Shown here: in pieces, positions 1-8,859 of the stretch | Layout of the letters: the number at the start of each line of letters is the position of its first letter | How positions within the stretch are numbered: the stretch's first letter is position 1 | From: an uncultured Pelagibacteraceae bacterium | Lineage (GTDB): Bacteria > Pseudomonadota > Alphaproteobacteria > Pelagibacterales > Pelagibacteraceae | DNA length: 64,000 nucleotides | Direction: 5' to 3' | Assembly: GCA_902521675.1 (NCBI GenBank) | Contig: CABYSP010000005.1 | Span: 1 to 64,000 of the forward strand | Notes under the pieces: generated by a model | The model's input: the letters and a program-made list of their open reading frames with translations, nothing else | What the model was told of the DNA's origin: nothing | Database searches by the model: none | Translations under genes and position numbers: made by a program

Positions 1-1
1 A

Positions 2-697
2 GGTGATGATGACCGAATAAATGTCAGCAATTTTAAAAAAATATACAAATATCTAAATCAGAATTATTCTGGGATTACACTTTCATTTAGCAATTTTAAA
101 ACAAAAAAAGATTTAAAGAAAAATAATTATCACTCAAGAGATAGAATTAGGTCATTCAATTTGATTTATGATTTAAATAAAATTGGTTATACAAGTTGTC
201 AAATAATAAATGTTAAACTTTTAGCTACAATCTTAAAAAAAAAAAATGAATATTTATTAAAAACTAAGTTTCCTCAAAATTTTTTAATAATGAAGTTAAT
301 AAAAGAATATAATAATTGGAAAGTTTTAGAACTTAATTGCATTTTTAACCATCTAGCAAGTTTTGACGATTCATGGATAAAACAAAATTTATTAATTAGA
401 CTAAAATCCGAGTATCTTGGATATCTTATTCCAATTAAAAAATATTTTTCAAATCTTGAAACAAAAACAATAAAAAGGATATATTTTAACTTATTTTTTA
501 AAAATATGATTTCCTGGATTTTTTTATCTATTAAATATTTTGGAAAAGAAGCAACATTTCAAAGTATTAAAAAAGAGAGGCAAATTTTAAAGGAACCTTT
601 TTTAATTAAATTATTTTTATGCTTTATATACTTAAGCCCTTTTTTTATATTAAATTATTTGAGGATTTTTAGAAGATTATTTATTTTAAAATTATAA
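2..697 (+). CDS. Glycosyltransferase (family 2-like), C-terminal part; 5' end outside the window
   Basis: Frame open from base 2: GDDDRINVSNFKKIYKYLNQNYSGITLSF... continues into the 161..697 ORF. The GDDD start and the later hydrophobic C-terminus resemble surface-polysaccharide glycosyltransferases. Neighbours are FkbM and GT2 genes. Confidence 0.55.
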   Translation, partial: GDDDRINVSNFKKIYKYLNQNYSGITLSFSNFKTKKDLKKNNYHSRDRIRSFNLIYDLNKIGYTSCQIINVKLLATILKKKNEYLLKTKFPQNFLIMKLIKEYNNWKVLELNCIFNHLASFDDSWIKQNLLIRLKSEYLGYLIPIKKYFSNLETKTIKRIYFNLFFKNMISWIFLSIKYFGKEATFQSIKKERQILKEPFLIKLFLCFIYLSPFFILNYLRIFRRLFILKL

Positions 698-724
698 TCT
701 ATACTTTGCGAGATAGATTTTAAA

Positions 725-1426
725 ATGCAAATAAAAAATAAAAAATTTATTCGTGAATTGATTATGTTTAAAAAAATTTTAATTATATTCAAAGGATTAT
801 TTCCAACTAAATTTAAAACTTTTATTAAAAAATATAAAAAATTTAATGGATATGATGGTCTAGATAAAAGAATGTTAAAATACATTAATTATCAAAATGG
901 TTTTTATATTGAGTGCGGTGCTAACGATGGTGTTAATCAGTCCAATACATGGTATTTTGAAAAAAAACTTGGATGGAAAGGTATTTTAATTGAACCTGTT
1001 GATACAGTTTTCGAGGAATTAAAAAAAAATAGAAGTAGTAAAAATTTCTTTATAAATAAGGCTCTAAAATCTTTTAATTTTAAAAAAAAATATACTTATC
1101 TAAAACTAGATGAAAAAGATTCACTAAGCACAAGATCAACAGAGGATAATATAAAAACTAGAATTAAAATAAAAGTCAAAGTACAAAATTTAAATTCAAT
1201 TTTGAATAACATAAATGCACCTAAAGTAATTGATTTTTTTTCTTTAGATGTTGAGGGTGATGAATTTGAAGTTTTGCAAGGTATAAATTTTAAAGAATAT
1301 ACATTTAATTATATTTTGATTGAAACTTACCATTTAAATAAAATAAAGATTTTTTTTGATAAACATGGTTATAAATATGTTAAAAAAATGTCTGAAAGAA
1401 ATGATCATTTATTTAAAATTTATTAA
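725..1426 (+). CDS. FkbM family methyltransferase
   Basis: Motifs YIECGANDGVNQSNTWYFEKKLGWKGILIEP and FFSLDVEGDEFEVLQGINF are typical of FkbM SAM-dependent methyltransferases. The true start may be the ATG at 764. Confidence 0.85.
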   Translation: MQIKNKKFIRELIMFKKILIIFKGLFPTKFKTFIKKYKKFNGYDGLDKRMLKYINYQNGFYIECGANDGVNQSNTWYFEKKLGWKGILIEPVDTVFEELKKNRSSKNFFINKALKSFNFKKKYTYLKLDEKDSLSTRSTEDNIKTRIKIKVKVQNLNSILNNINAPKVIDFFSLDVEGDEFEVLQGINFKEYTFNYILIETYHLNKIKIFFDKHGYKYVKKMSERNDHLFKIY

Positions 1427-1520
1427 TCAACTAAAAAATAATTTAAAAAAAATAAAATAAATTTTTTTTATTTGTATACTTTTTTAAAAATAACTATTTT
1501 TTGATATAATTAATTTAAAT

Positions 1521-1681
1521 ATGAAAAAAAAATGCTTAAATTTATGGGGTCACTGGTCAAGATGGGTCATATCTTGCAAAATTTCTATTAAGTTGTAGAT
1601 TTAACTATTGCTATGAAATATGGATGGAAACCAAAAATAGATTTATCAAAGGGTTTTAAATATACAATTGAAAATTTTTAA
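1521..1681 (+). pseudogene. Relic of an NAD-dependent sugar-nucleotide dehydratase/epimerase (Gmd/GalE-like): N-terminal fragment fused out of frame to a C-terminal fragment
   Basis: ATG AAA AAA AAA at 1521; then, in a different frame, IYGVTGQDGSYLAKFLLSC (Gmd-type N-terminus); then from 1613 MKYGWKPKIDLSKGFKYTIENF* (typical epimerase C-terminus). The whole middle of the gene is missing. Confidence 0.75.
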
Positions 1682-1703
1682 AAAAAATTACAGTTAAAGT
1701 GCA

Positions 1704-2630
1704 ATGAAGAAAATATCAATAATTACACCTACTTATAATGAAGAAGAAAACATCGCTTTACTTTGTGAAAAAATTAATAACGAATTATCTAAATTAAATT
1801 ATACTTATGAACATATAGTAATTGATAACAGCTCAACAGATAATACGGTTTCGATTTTAAGAAATATTTGTAAAAAAGATAAAAATGTAAAAGTAATTGT
1901 AAATAATAAAAATTATGGTCATATCACCTCACCATTCTATGGGATGCTTCAATCAAGTGGTGATGCTACCATATTAATTAACGCAGATTTCCAGGACCCT
2001 GTTGAGTTAATTCCAGCATTGATAGAAAAATGGGAGGAAAATAAAAAAGTAATCTTATTACAAAAAAAAACTTCAGATGAAAATATTATTATTAGAAATA
2101 TAAGAAAAGTTTATTATAGACTTTTATCCAGTATATCAGAAAATGATATTACAGTAGATACAACTGGATCTGGATTGTATGATAAGTCTGTTATTGAAAC
2201 ATTTAGATCAATAAAAGATCCATTGCCTTATTTAAGAGGATTGGTCTCTGAAATAGAGGGTGATATCGAGTTATTAGGTTTCAATCAACCAAGAAGAAAA
2301 TTTGGACTTACTAAAAATAATTTTTTTACTTTAATAGATATGGCAATGATTGGTTTTGTAAAACACTCTAAATTACCGCTAAGGCTTATGGTTATTTTTG
2401 GGGCAATAATTAGTGTAATATCAATATTTATTTCAGTAATATTTTTATTTTATAAATTATTTTTTTGGGATAGTTTTAATTTAGGTATTGCTCCGATTAT
2501 AATAGGTTTTTTCTTTATTTCAGCTGTACAAATTTTAATGTTAGGTATTTTGGGAGAGTACATTTCTGTAACTTTGTCTCACACAAGATCCTTGCCTCTA
2601 GTTGTTGAAAAAGAAAGAATAAATTTTTAA
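1704..2630 (+). CDS. Polyisoprenyl-phosphate glycosyltransferase, GT2 with two C-terminal TM segments (DPM1/ArnC/GtrB-like)
   Basis: MKKISIITPTYNEEENIALL...VIDNSSTDNTVSIL...LINADFQDPVELIP...; C-terminal hydrophobic hairpins. Confidence 0.85.
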   Translation: MKKISIITPTYNEEENIALLCEKINNELSKLNYTYEHIVIDNSSTDNTVSILRNICKKDKNVKVIVNNKNYGHITSPFYGMLQSSGDATILINADFQDPVELIPALIEKWEENKKVILLQKKTSDENIIIRNIRKVYYRLLSSISENDITVDTTGSGLYDKSVIETFRSIKDPLPYLRGLVSEIEGDIELLGFNQPRRKFGLTKNNFFTLIDMAMIGFVKHSKLPLRLMVIFGAIISVISIFISVIFLFYKLFFWDSFNLGIAPIIIGFFFISAVQILMLGILGEYISVTLSHTRSLPLVVEKERINF

Positions 2631-2756
2631 TCTTATAATAATTAATTTTATTTATTTACTTTAAGTAGTAGAAAATCTTAATATTTTCAATAAATTCAAC
2701 CATATTATATAAAATAACAAGTGTTTACTTTTTTTAAATAACAGAGTAGAAGGTCT

Positions 2757-2874
2757 TGCCTGGTGATTATTGCGAAAGTGTAATACCCGATTCCATTCCG
2801 AACTCGGAAGTCAAGCCTTTCAGCGCCAATGGTACTTTGTCTTAAGACATGGAAGAGTAGGACATCGCCAGGCT
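2757..2874 (+). rRNA. rrf: 5S ribosomal RNA
   Basis: Terminal helix 5'-GCCTGGTGA (2758) pairs with ATCGCCAGGC-3' (to 2873). Conserved internal segment CCCGATTCCATTCCGAACTCGGAAGTCAAGCC...GGTACT...GGAAGAGTAGGACATC. Confidence 0.95.
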
Positions 2875-2882
2875 AAAATTTA

Positions 2883-3770
2883 ATGAAAAATTTCATAATA
2901 GTTACAGGTGGTGCAGGTTTTATTGGTTCTAATTTAATAAAATTGCTATTGAAGAAAACAAAAAATCAAATCATAAGTTTAGATAACTATTCATCAGGCT
3001 CTAAAAAAAATCATTATAGAGATAAAAGAGTTTTATATTTAACAGGAGATACATTAAATATTAACAAAATCTTATTTAATTATAGAAAAAAGATAAGCTG
3101 TTTATTCCATTTTGGTGAATTTGCAAGAATTTATCAGAGTTTTCAAAATTTTGATCAATGTTATAACTCAAATACAATTGGTTCTAAATCTGTATTTAAA
3201 TTTTGTTTAGAAAATAATATTAAATTAATTTATTCAGCTACTTCTGCTTCTTTTGGCAATTTAGGTCATGATAAAAATCTTTCTCCATATGCATTTACTA
3301 AATCAAAAAATTTAGAGTTGTTAAATAATTTAAAAAATTGGTTTAAATTTAAATTTGAAGTAATTTATTTTTATAATGTTTATGGAAAGGGACAAATTGA
3401 AACTGGACCTATGGCTACAGTAATAGGTATTTTTGAAAATTGTTTTAAAAAAAAAATTCCTTTATCTGTTGTTAAACCTGGATCACAAAGTAGAAGATTT
3501 ACACATGTAAACGATACAGTAGAAACATGTTATTATGCATGGAAACAAAATAAATGTGGTCATTATAGCATTTCACACAAAAAATCATACTCAATACTAG
3601 AAGTTGCAAAAATGTTCAAATCGAGAATAATTTTTTTGAAATCAAGACCTGGAGAAAGATATGCGTCTAAATTAACTAAATTTTCTCAAAATAACAGAAT
3701 TATAAGAAGATATGGAAAAATAAGTTTGAAAGATTATATAAGTTCGTTTATTAAGGATCAAAATTTATGA
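2883..3770 (+). CDS. NAD-dependent epimerase/dehydratase (UDP-glucose 4-epimerase-like SDR)
   Basis: N-terminal [10 protein letters not shown] Rossmann motif; SATSASFGN... and [14 protein letters not shown] (YxxxK); VYGKGQ. Confidence 0.85.
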   Translation: MKNFIIVTGGAGFIGSNLIKLLLKKTKNQIISLDNYSSGSKKNHYRDKRVLYLTGDTLNINKILFNYRKKISCLFHFGEFARIYQSFQNFDQCYNSNTIGSKSVFKFCLENNIKLIYSATSASFGNLGHDKNLSPYAFTKSKNLELLNNLKNWFKFKFEVIYFYNVYGKGQIETGPMATVIGIFENCFKKKIPLSVVKPGSQSRRFTHVNDTVETCYYAWKQNKCGHYSISHKKSYSILEVAKMFKSRIIFLKSRPGERYASKLTKFSQNNRIIRRYGKISLKDYISSFIKDQNL

Positions 3771-3892
3771 AAATTAAAAGTTCTTTAAAGTCGATAAAAA
3801 AAAGAGATTTAAACTCGAAACTCGTAAGAAGAAGAGGAAGAGTTTATATAATAAATAAAACTAACCCCAAATTTAAAGCAAGACAGAAATAA
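3767..3892 (+). CDS. rpmJ: 50S ribosomal protein bL36 (Cys-free alphaproteobacterial type)
   Basis: Manual translation: [45 protein letters not shown] overlap with the upstream stop. Not in the ORF track because it is only 41 aa. Confidence 0.93.
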   Translation: MKIKSSLKSIKKRDLNSKLVRRRGRVYIINKTNPKFKARQK

Positions 3893-3897
3893 TTTTT

Positions 3898-4008
3898 ATG
3901 GATAATGAAAACCATAAAAAAACCTGGGATAATTTTACAAAATTTGTTCTGTGGGGAACTGTCGCTGTAATTGGAGTTTTAGTTTTAATGGCATTATTCT
4001 TATTGTAA
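3898..4008 (+). CDS. aa3-type cytochrome c oxidase subunit IV-like small membrane protein
   Basis: Manual translation: MDNENHKKTWDNFTKFVLWGTVAVIGVLVLMALFLL*. The H-x3-TW-x2-FTKF-TM layout matches the bacterial aa3 oxidase subunit IV family, commonly found upstream of pntA in alphaproteobacteria. Confidence 0.75.
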   Translation: MDNENHKKTWDNFTKFVLWGTVAVIGVLVLMALFLL

Positions 4009-4017
4009 GGTTCCTGA

Positions 4018-5106
4018 ATGAGAATTGGGTCTATTTTAGAAAACCAAACTATTGAAAAAAGAATAGCAATAACACCAGAGATTGTAAAAAAATATATTAC
4101 ACTTGGATTTGAAGTATGTTTAATTGAAAATTTTGGCTTACATCTTGGCATAAAAGATGATGAATTTAGAAATCTAGGAGTTAATATTGCAAAAGATGAA
4201 GCAGAGGTTTTAAATTCTTCTGATATACTTGTTCAACATGGATTACCATCTGAGGATAAAATATCAAATATCAAAGAAAACCAGACGTTAGTTGGTGTTT
4301 TAAATCCATATAATAATAAAGAAAAATTAGATAATTTAGTTAGAAAAAAAATTAATCTTTTTTCATTAGAATTGCTTCCTAGAATTACTAGAGCTCAATC
4401 TATGGATATATTGTCTTCTCAAGCAAACCTAGCTGGTTACAAGGCGGTGATCGAGTCTTTTGCAAATTTTGAAAAAGCTATACCAATGATGATGACAGCA
4501 GCAGGCACAGTTCCAGCTGCAAAGGTTTTAGTTGTTGGTGCTGGTGTTGCTGGATTGCAAGCAATCGCAACCGCAAAGAGAATGGGTGCTATAGTTTTTG
4601 GTACCGATGTAAGAATGGCATCAAAAGAACAAGTTGAGAGTTTAGGTGGTAAATTTTTAACTGTTGAGGGTTCAGAAAATTTAGAAACAGAAGGAGGTTA
4701 TGCAAAAGAGGCTTCAGAGGATTTTAAAAAAAAACAAGAGGAACTTTTATACGAAACTTTAAATAAAATTGATATTGTAATATGTACAGCTCTGATACCT
4801 GGTAAAAAAGCTCCATTAATTATAAAAGAAAATATGATTGAAAATATGAAATCAGGGTCTGTTATTTATGATTTAGCAGCTGTTCAAGGAGGAAATACAG
4901 CTTTTACAGAAGTAGACAAAACTATAGATAAAAATGGAGTCAGGATAATGGGTGATAGCAATATTTTAAATAAGTTACCTATTTCCGCTTCAAACTTATA
5001 TTCAAAAAATGTATTTAATTTTATAGATAATTTGTTTGATAAAGAAAATAAGAAAATCAATATTAATTTAGATGATGAAATTATAGAAAAAACCTTAATA
5101 AAGTAA
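4018..5106 (+). CDS. pntAA: NAD(P) transhydrogenase subunit alpha part 1
   Basis: MRIGSILENQTIEKRIAITPEIVKKY...KVLVVGAGVAGLQAIATAKRMGAIV...; followed by pntAB and pntB. Confidence 0.96.
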   Translation: MRIGSILENQTIEKRIAITPEIVKKYITLGFEVCLIENFGLHLGIKDDEFRNLGVNIAKDEAEVLNSSDILVQHGLPSEDKISNIKENQTLVGVLNPYNNKEKLDNLVRKKINLFSLELLPRITRAQSMDILSSQANLAGYKAVIESFANFEKAIPMMMTAAGTVPAAKVLVVGAGVAGLQAIATAKRMGAIVFGTDVRMASKEQVESLGGKFLTVEGSENLETEGGYAKEASEDFKKKQEELLYETLNKIDIVICTALIPGKKAPLIIKENMIENMKSGSVIYDLAAVQGGNTAFTEVDKTIDKNGVRIMGDSNILNKLPISASNLYSKNVFNFIDNLFDKENKKININLDDEIIEKTLIK

Positions 5107-5109
5107 ATT

Positions 5110-5418
5110 ATGGAAATAGACCCTTTAATATTCAGACTAAGTATTTTCATCCTATCAATATTTGTAGGATATTATGTGGTATGGAGTGTTACTCCATCAT
5201 TACACACACCTTTAATGTCTGTTACGAACGCCATATCCTCTGTAATTATTGTTGGAGCTATTATTGCAGGTCTCTCAGGAAATAATGATACTATTTTTAA
5301 TACATCAAGTATTTTTGGGTTTTTAGCTATAGCTTTAGCTGCAATCAATATTTTTGGTGGATTTCTGGTAACTCAAAGAATGCTTGCGATGTATAAAAAA
5401 AAGAAAAAGGATAAATAG
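5110..5418 (+). CDS. pntAB: NAD(P) transhydrogenase subunit alpha part 2 (membrane)
   Basis: GYYVVWSVTPSLHTPLMSVTNAISSVIIVGA; C-terminal MLAMYKKKK; gene order. Confidence 0.95.
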   Translation: MEIDPLIFRLSIFILSIFVGYYVVWSVTPSLHTPLMSVTNAISSVIIVGAIIAGLSGNNDTIFNTSSIFGFLAIALAAINIFGGFLVTQRMLAMYKKKKKDK

Positions 5419-5420
5419 TA

Positions 5421-6818
5421 ATGTTATCAGCAAATTTGTCTGCAATTTTTTATTTAGTTTCAGGTGTTTTATTTATTCTTGCTTTAAGAGGATTGTCTTC
5501 ACCAGAAACATCAAGGCAGGGTAATTTGTTTGGTATTTTAGGAATGATTATTGCTATAACAGTAACATTCTTATCTACTGGAAATTTTTCTAATGGATTT
5601 ATATTTGTACTAATATTTATTTTGGTAGGAGGGTCGATTGGAGCTTTTATAGCTTACAGAATTCCAATGACAGCAATGCCAGAATTAGTTGCGGGGTTCC
5701 ATAGTCTTGTTGGTCTTGCAGCAGTATTTGTTGCAATTTCTGCCTTTTTAAATCCTGAAGCATTTAATTTAGGAACGGTAGGCAATATAAAACTTGGTAG
5801 TTTAATTGAAATGTCCATTGGTGCTGCCGTTGGAGCCATAACTTTTTCTGGTTCTGTAATAGCTTTTTTAAAGTTACAAGGAATAATGTCTGGATCACCA
5901 ATTACATTTAAAGGCCAACATCCTCTAAATGCGATTATATTAATTTCAATAATTGTTTTAATTTATTTATTATGTGCATCTCAATCATCAAATTTATTTT
6001 GGATACTTTTAGCTGTTTCTTTTTTAATTGGTTTTCTTTTAATTATACCAATTGGTGGAGCAGATATGCCTGTAGTTATTTCAATGCTTAATTCTTACTC
6101 TGGTTGGGCAGCAGCTGGGATTGGTTTCACTTTAGAAAATACAGCTTTAATAATCACCGGAGCACTAGTTGGCTCATCTGGAGCAATACTATCATATATT
6201 ATGTGCAAAGGTATGAATCGTTCGTTTTTTAATGTTATTTTGGGAGGATTTGGTGCAACTGATGAAACATCAGGTAAGTCAGTTAAAGAGCAAAGACCAG
6301 TTAAAAGTGGCAATGCAGATGATGCAGCTTTTTTAATGAAAAACGCTTCTTCGGTTATAATTGTTCCTGGATATGGAATGGCAGTTGCACAAGCACAACA
6401 TGCATTAAGAGAAATGGTGGATACATTAAAGAAAAACGATATAAAAGTATCATACGCTATTCATCCAGTTGCAGGAAGAATGCCAGGACATATGAATGTT
6501 TTATTGGCTGAAGCAAATGTACCATATGATGAAGTGTTTGAATTAGAGGAAATTAATAATGATTTCGCTAATGCTGATGTTGCTTTTGTAATTGGAGCAA
6601 ATGATGTAACTAACCCAGTTGCAAAAACCGACCCACAAAGTCCTATTTATGGTATGCCTGTTTTGGATGTTGAAAAATGTAAATCAGTCTTATTTGTAAA
6701 AAGGAGTTTGTCACCTGGTTATGCTGGTATTGATAATGATCTTTTCTATAAAGAAAATACTTTAATGTTATTTGCAGATGCAAAAAAAATGACTGAAGAT
6801 ATAACTAAAAATTTATAA
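5421..6818 (+). CDS. pntB: NAD(P) transhydrogenase subunit beta
   Basis: MTAMPELVAGFHSLVGLAAVFVA; IIVPGYGMAVAQAQHALREM; YAIHPVAGRMPGHMNVLLAEANVPYD. Confidence 0.97.
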   Translation: MLSANLSAIFYLVSGVLFILALRGLSSPETSRQGNLFGILGMIIAITVTFLSTGNFSNGFIFVLIFILVGGSIGAFIAYRIPMTAMPELVAGFHSLVGLAAVFVAISAFLNPEAFNLGTVGNIKLGSLIEMSIGAAVGAITFSGSVIAFLKLQGIMSGSPITFKGQHPLNAIILISIIVLIYLLCASQSSNLFWILLAVSFLIGFLLIIPIGGADMPVVISMLNSYSGWAAAGIGFTLENTALIITGALVGSSGAILSYIMCKGMNRSFFNVILGGFGATDETSGKSVKEQRPVKSGNADDAAFLMKNASSVIIVPGYGMAVAQAQHALREMVDTLKKNDIKVSYAIHPVAGRMPGHMNVLLAEANVPYDEVFELEEINNDFANADVAFVIGANDVTNPVAKTDPQSPIYGMPVLDVEKCKSVLFVKRSLSPGYAGIDNDLFYKENTLMLFADAKKMTEDITKNL

Positions 6819-6823
6819 TTTAT

Positions 6824-7531
6824 TTGATGAAAACAAAAATTTTTTGCGATATTGCTGAAATTGACACAATACGCAAGTTTAATAAAAAAAAAGTAGTTAG
6901 TGGCTTTACAACAAACCCTAGTTTAATGAGAAAAGCGGGTGCTAAAGATTACAAGCTATATTCAAAAAAAATATTAAAAATTTGTAAAAACAAACCTGTT
7001 TCTCTTGAAGTATTTGCTGATGAATATGTTGAAATGAAAAAACAGGCTGTTGAAATCAATAGTTGGAAAAAAAATGTTTATGTTAAAATTCCAGTGATAA
7101 ATTCTAAGGGAAAATTTATGGGAAGAATTATTAAAGAATTGAATAAAAATAATATCAAACTTAATATCACGGCAGTTTATACAGCCAAACAAGTTAAAAA
7201 AATTTTAAAAAAAATAAACAAAAAAACAAAAGTTATAATTTCAATTTTTGCTGGAAGAGCAGCAGATACTGGAAAAGATCCAATTCCAGAATTTAAGCAA
7301 AGTATAAAGATCGCTCAAAAATATAAAAATGTTGAAATACTGTGGGCCAGCGTCAGAGAGCCATACAATTATTTACAAGCAAAACAGATTGGTTGTCATA
7401 TAATAACAATTCCACCAAATATTATTGAAAAAATCGAAAATTTTGGAAAATCTTTTGATGCTCTAACAAAAGAAACAGTTAAAGGATTTTTGATTGATAG
7501 TAAAAAATCTAGATTTAAATTAAATTACTAG
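6824..7531 (+). CDS. tal: Transaldolase (small TalC/FSA-type)
   Basis: FCDIAEIDTIRKFNKKKVVSGFTTNPSLMRKAG; NVYVKIPV; ISIFAGRAADTG; ILWASVREPYN. Confidence 0.88.
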   Translation: MMKTKIFCDIAEIDTIRKFNKKKVVSGFTTNPSLMRKAGAKDYKLYSKKILKICKNKPVSLEVFADEYVEMKKQAVEINSWKKNVYVKIPVINSKGKFMGRIIKELNKNNIKLNITAVYTAKQVKKILKKINKKTKVIISIFAGRAADTGKDPIPEFKQSIKIAQKYKNVEILWASVREPYNYLQAKQIGCHIITIPPNIIEKIENFGKSFDALTKETVKGFLIDSKKSRFKLNY

Positions 7532-8733
7532 ATATATTTTGACATGAATTCATCGATAGATTTATGCAAGTGATTTAACATTTTTTTTGTTAATCCATGA
7601 TGGCAGGCAATTAATATACCATTTCTCATAACTTTATCAGCTTCGGGATAACCTTTTTTGTCTTTTTTAGCTTTGATATTTTTAAAGCCAGGTTGTTTTA
7701 AAATATTACCAGTGAAAACTACTCTTGTTTGAATATTTTTCTTCTCAAGAAATATCTGCATTTGTGTTCTAGAAAATGGTGCATTTTCTTTAATTGTTAT
7801 TGGATATGCCAGCCATCCAGATCTAGATTTAGGTAGTTGTTTTGGTAAAATGAAATACTTTTTATATTTATCAAGAAATTTTGTATGTAATGTAAAGTTT
7901 TTTTCTCTCTCTTTTAAATTATATTTTAATTTTTTAAGTTGCACCAAACCAAAAGCTGCTCCAAGTTCGGATGGTTCTAGATTATGGCCTATTTTTTCGA
8001 ATACAAATTTCTTATCATAAGGTATTCCATCTAATTTTATATTAAATCTATTTTCAATTCTTTCAGATTTTTCATCAAATAAAGATGAGCTTCTTCCCCA
8101 AGATCTTAGAAGTTTTGCTTTTATATATTTATTCTTGTCATTGAAACAAACCATACCCCCATTACCTGCACAGTTGATAATATGAGATCCATAAAAACTT
8201 GTAATACTTATATCTGCATATTTACCAGTAGATTTATTTTTATAAGTAGCCCCTAAAGTGTCTGCTGAATCTTCAACAATAAGAATACCTTTTTTTTTAA
8301 GCATTGGCGCAAGTTTTTCCCAATTAACAATATTTCCCATAAGATGTGGTGCAACAATAGCTTTTGTTTTTTTGGTGATAAGATTTTTAATTTTTTTTTC
8401 ATTGATACAATAAGTACCCTCTTCAACATCAACAAAAACTGGGATCCAATTATTTCTGACTATATATCCAACAGTTGTTGAAAAGGTTAGAGCTGGGGTA
8501 ATAATCTCACTTCCGGGAGGAAAATCTAAAGTTTCCATTGCAAGAAGTAAAGCAGATGAACCAGAGTTTACCATCAGACCGTATTTCTTTTCAAAAAGCT
8601 TAGATATTTTTTTTTCAAAAGCACTAACATTTTTTCCCATTTGGGTGCTTGACTTTAAAACTTTTGTTACAGCTTTAATCTCTTCATTTCCATGAACACT
8701 TAAACCATAAGGAACTCTAATATTTTTAATCAT
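7528..8733 (-). CDS. DegT/DnrJ/EryC1/StrS-fold PLP enzyme, likely sugar 3-dehydratase type (RfbH/ColD-like) because the PLP Lys is replaced by His
   Basis: Fold motifs SGSSALLLAMETL, GSEIITPALTFSTTVGYIV, ILIVEDSADTLGA. The active-site segment reads SFYGSHIINCAGNGGM, with His where SFxxxK normally carries Lys. Confidence 0.85.
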   Translation of the reverse strand: MIKNIRVPYGLSVHGNEEIKAVTKVLKSSTQMGKNVSAFEKKISKLFEKKYGLMVNSGSSALLLAMETLDFPPGSEIITPALTFSTTVGYIVRNNWIPVFVDVEEGTYCINEKKIKNLITKKTKAIVAPHLMGNIVNWEKLAPMLKKKGILIVEDSADTLGATYKNKSTGKYADISITSFYGSHIINCAGNGGMVCFNDKNKYIKAKLLRSWGRSSSLFDEKSERIENRFNIKLDGIPYDKKFVFEKIGHNLEPSELGAAFGLVQLKKLKYNLKEREKNFTLHTKFLDKYKKYFILPKQLPKSRSGWLAYPITIKENAPFSRTQMQIFLEKKNIQTRVVFTGNILKQPGFKNIKAKKDKKGYPEADKVMRNGILIACHHGLTKKMLNHLHKSIDEFMSKYI

Positions 8734-8776
8734 AAAACAATAATTATCATAAAATTTAACAAATCAAACAACGAAT

Positions 8777-8853
<77 letters not shown>

Positions 8854-8859
8854 GTATTC

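Noticed and set aside
655-885. 76-aa minus-strand ORF, and similar short antisense ORFs throughout (e.g. 4884-5150, 22429-22677, 30586-30813, 50342-50581, 52338-52637, 60439-60735)
   Set aside because: AT-rich antisense ORFs overlapping strongly supported genes; expected by chance and by codon-shadow effects.
3873-4151. 92-aa minus-strand ORF over the oxidase subunit IV-like gene and pntAA
   Set aside because: Antisense to two supported plus-strand genes; replaced by the plus-strand 36-aa ORF with family resemblance.
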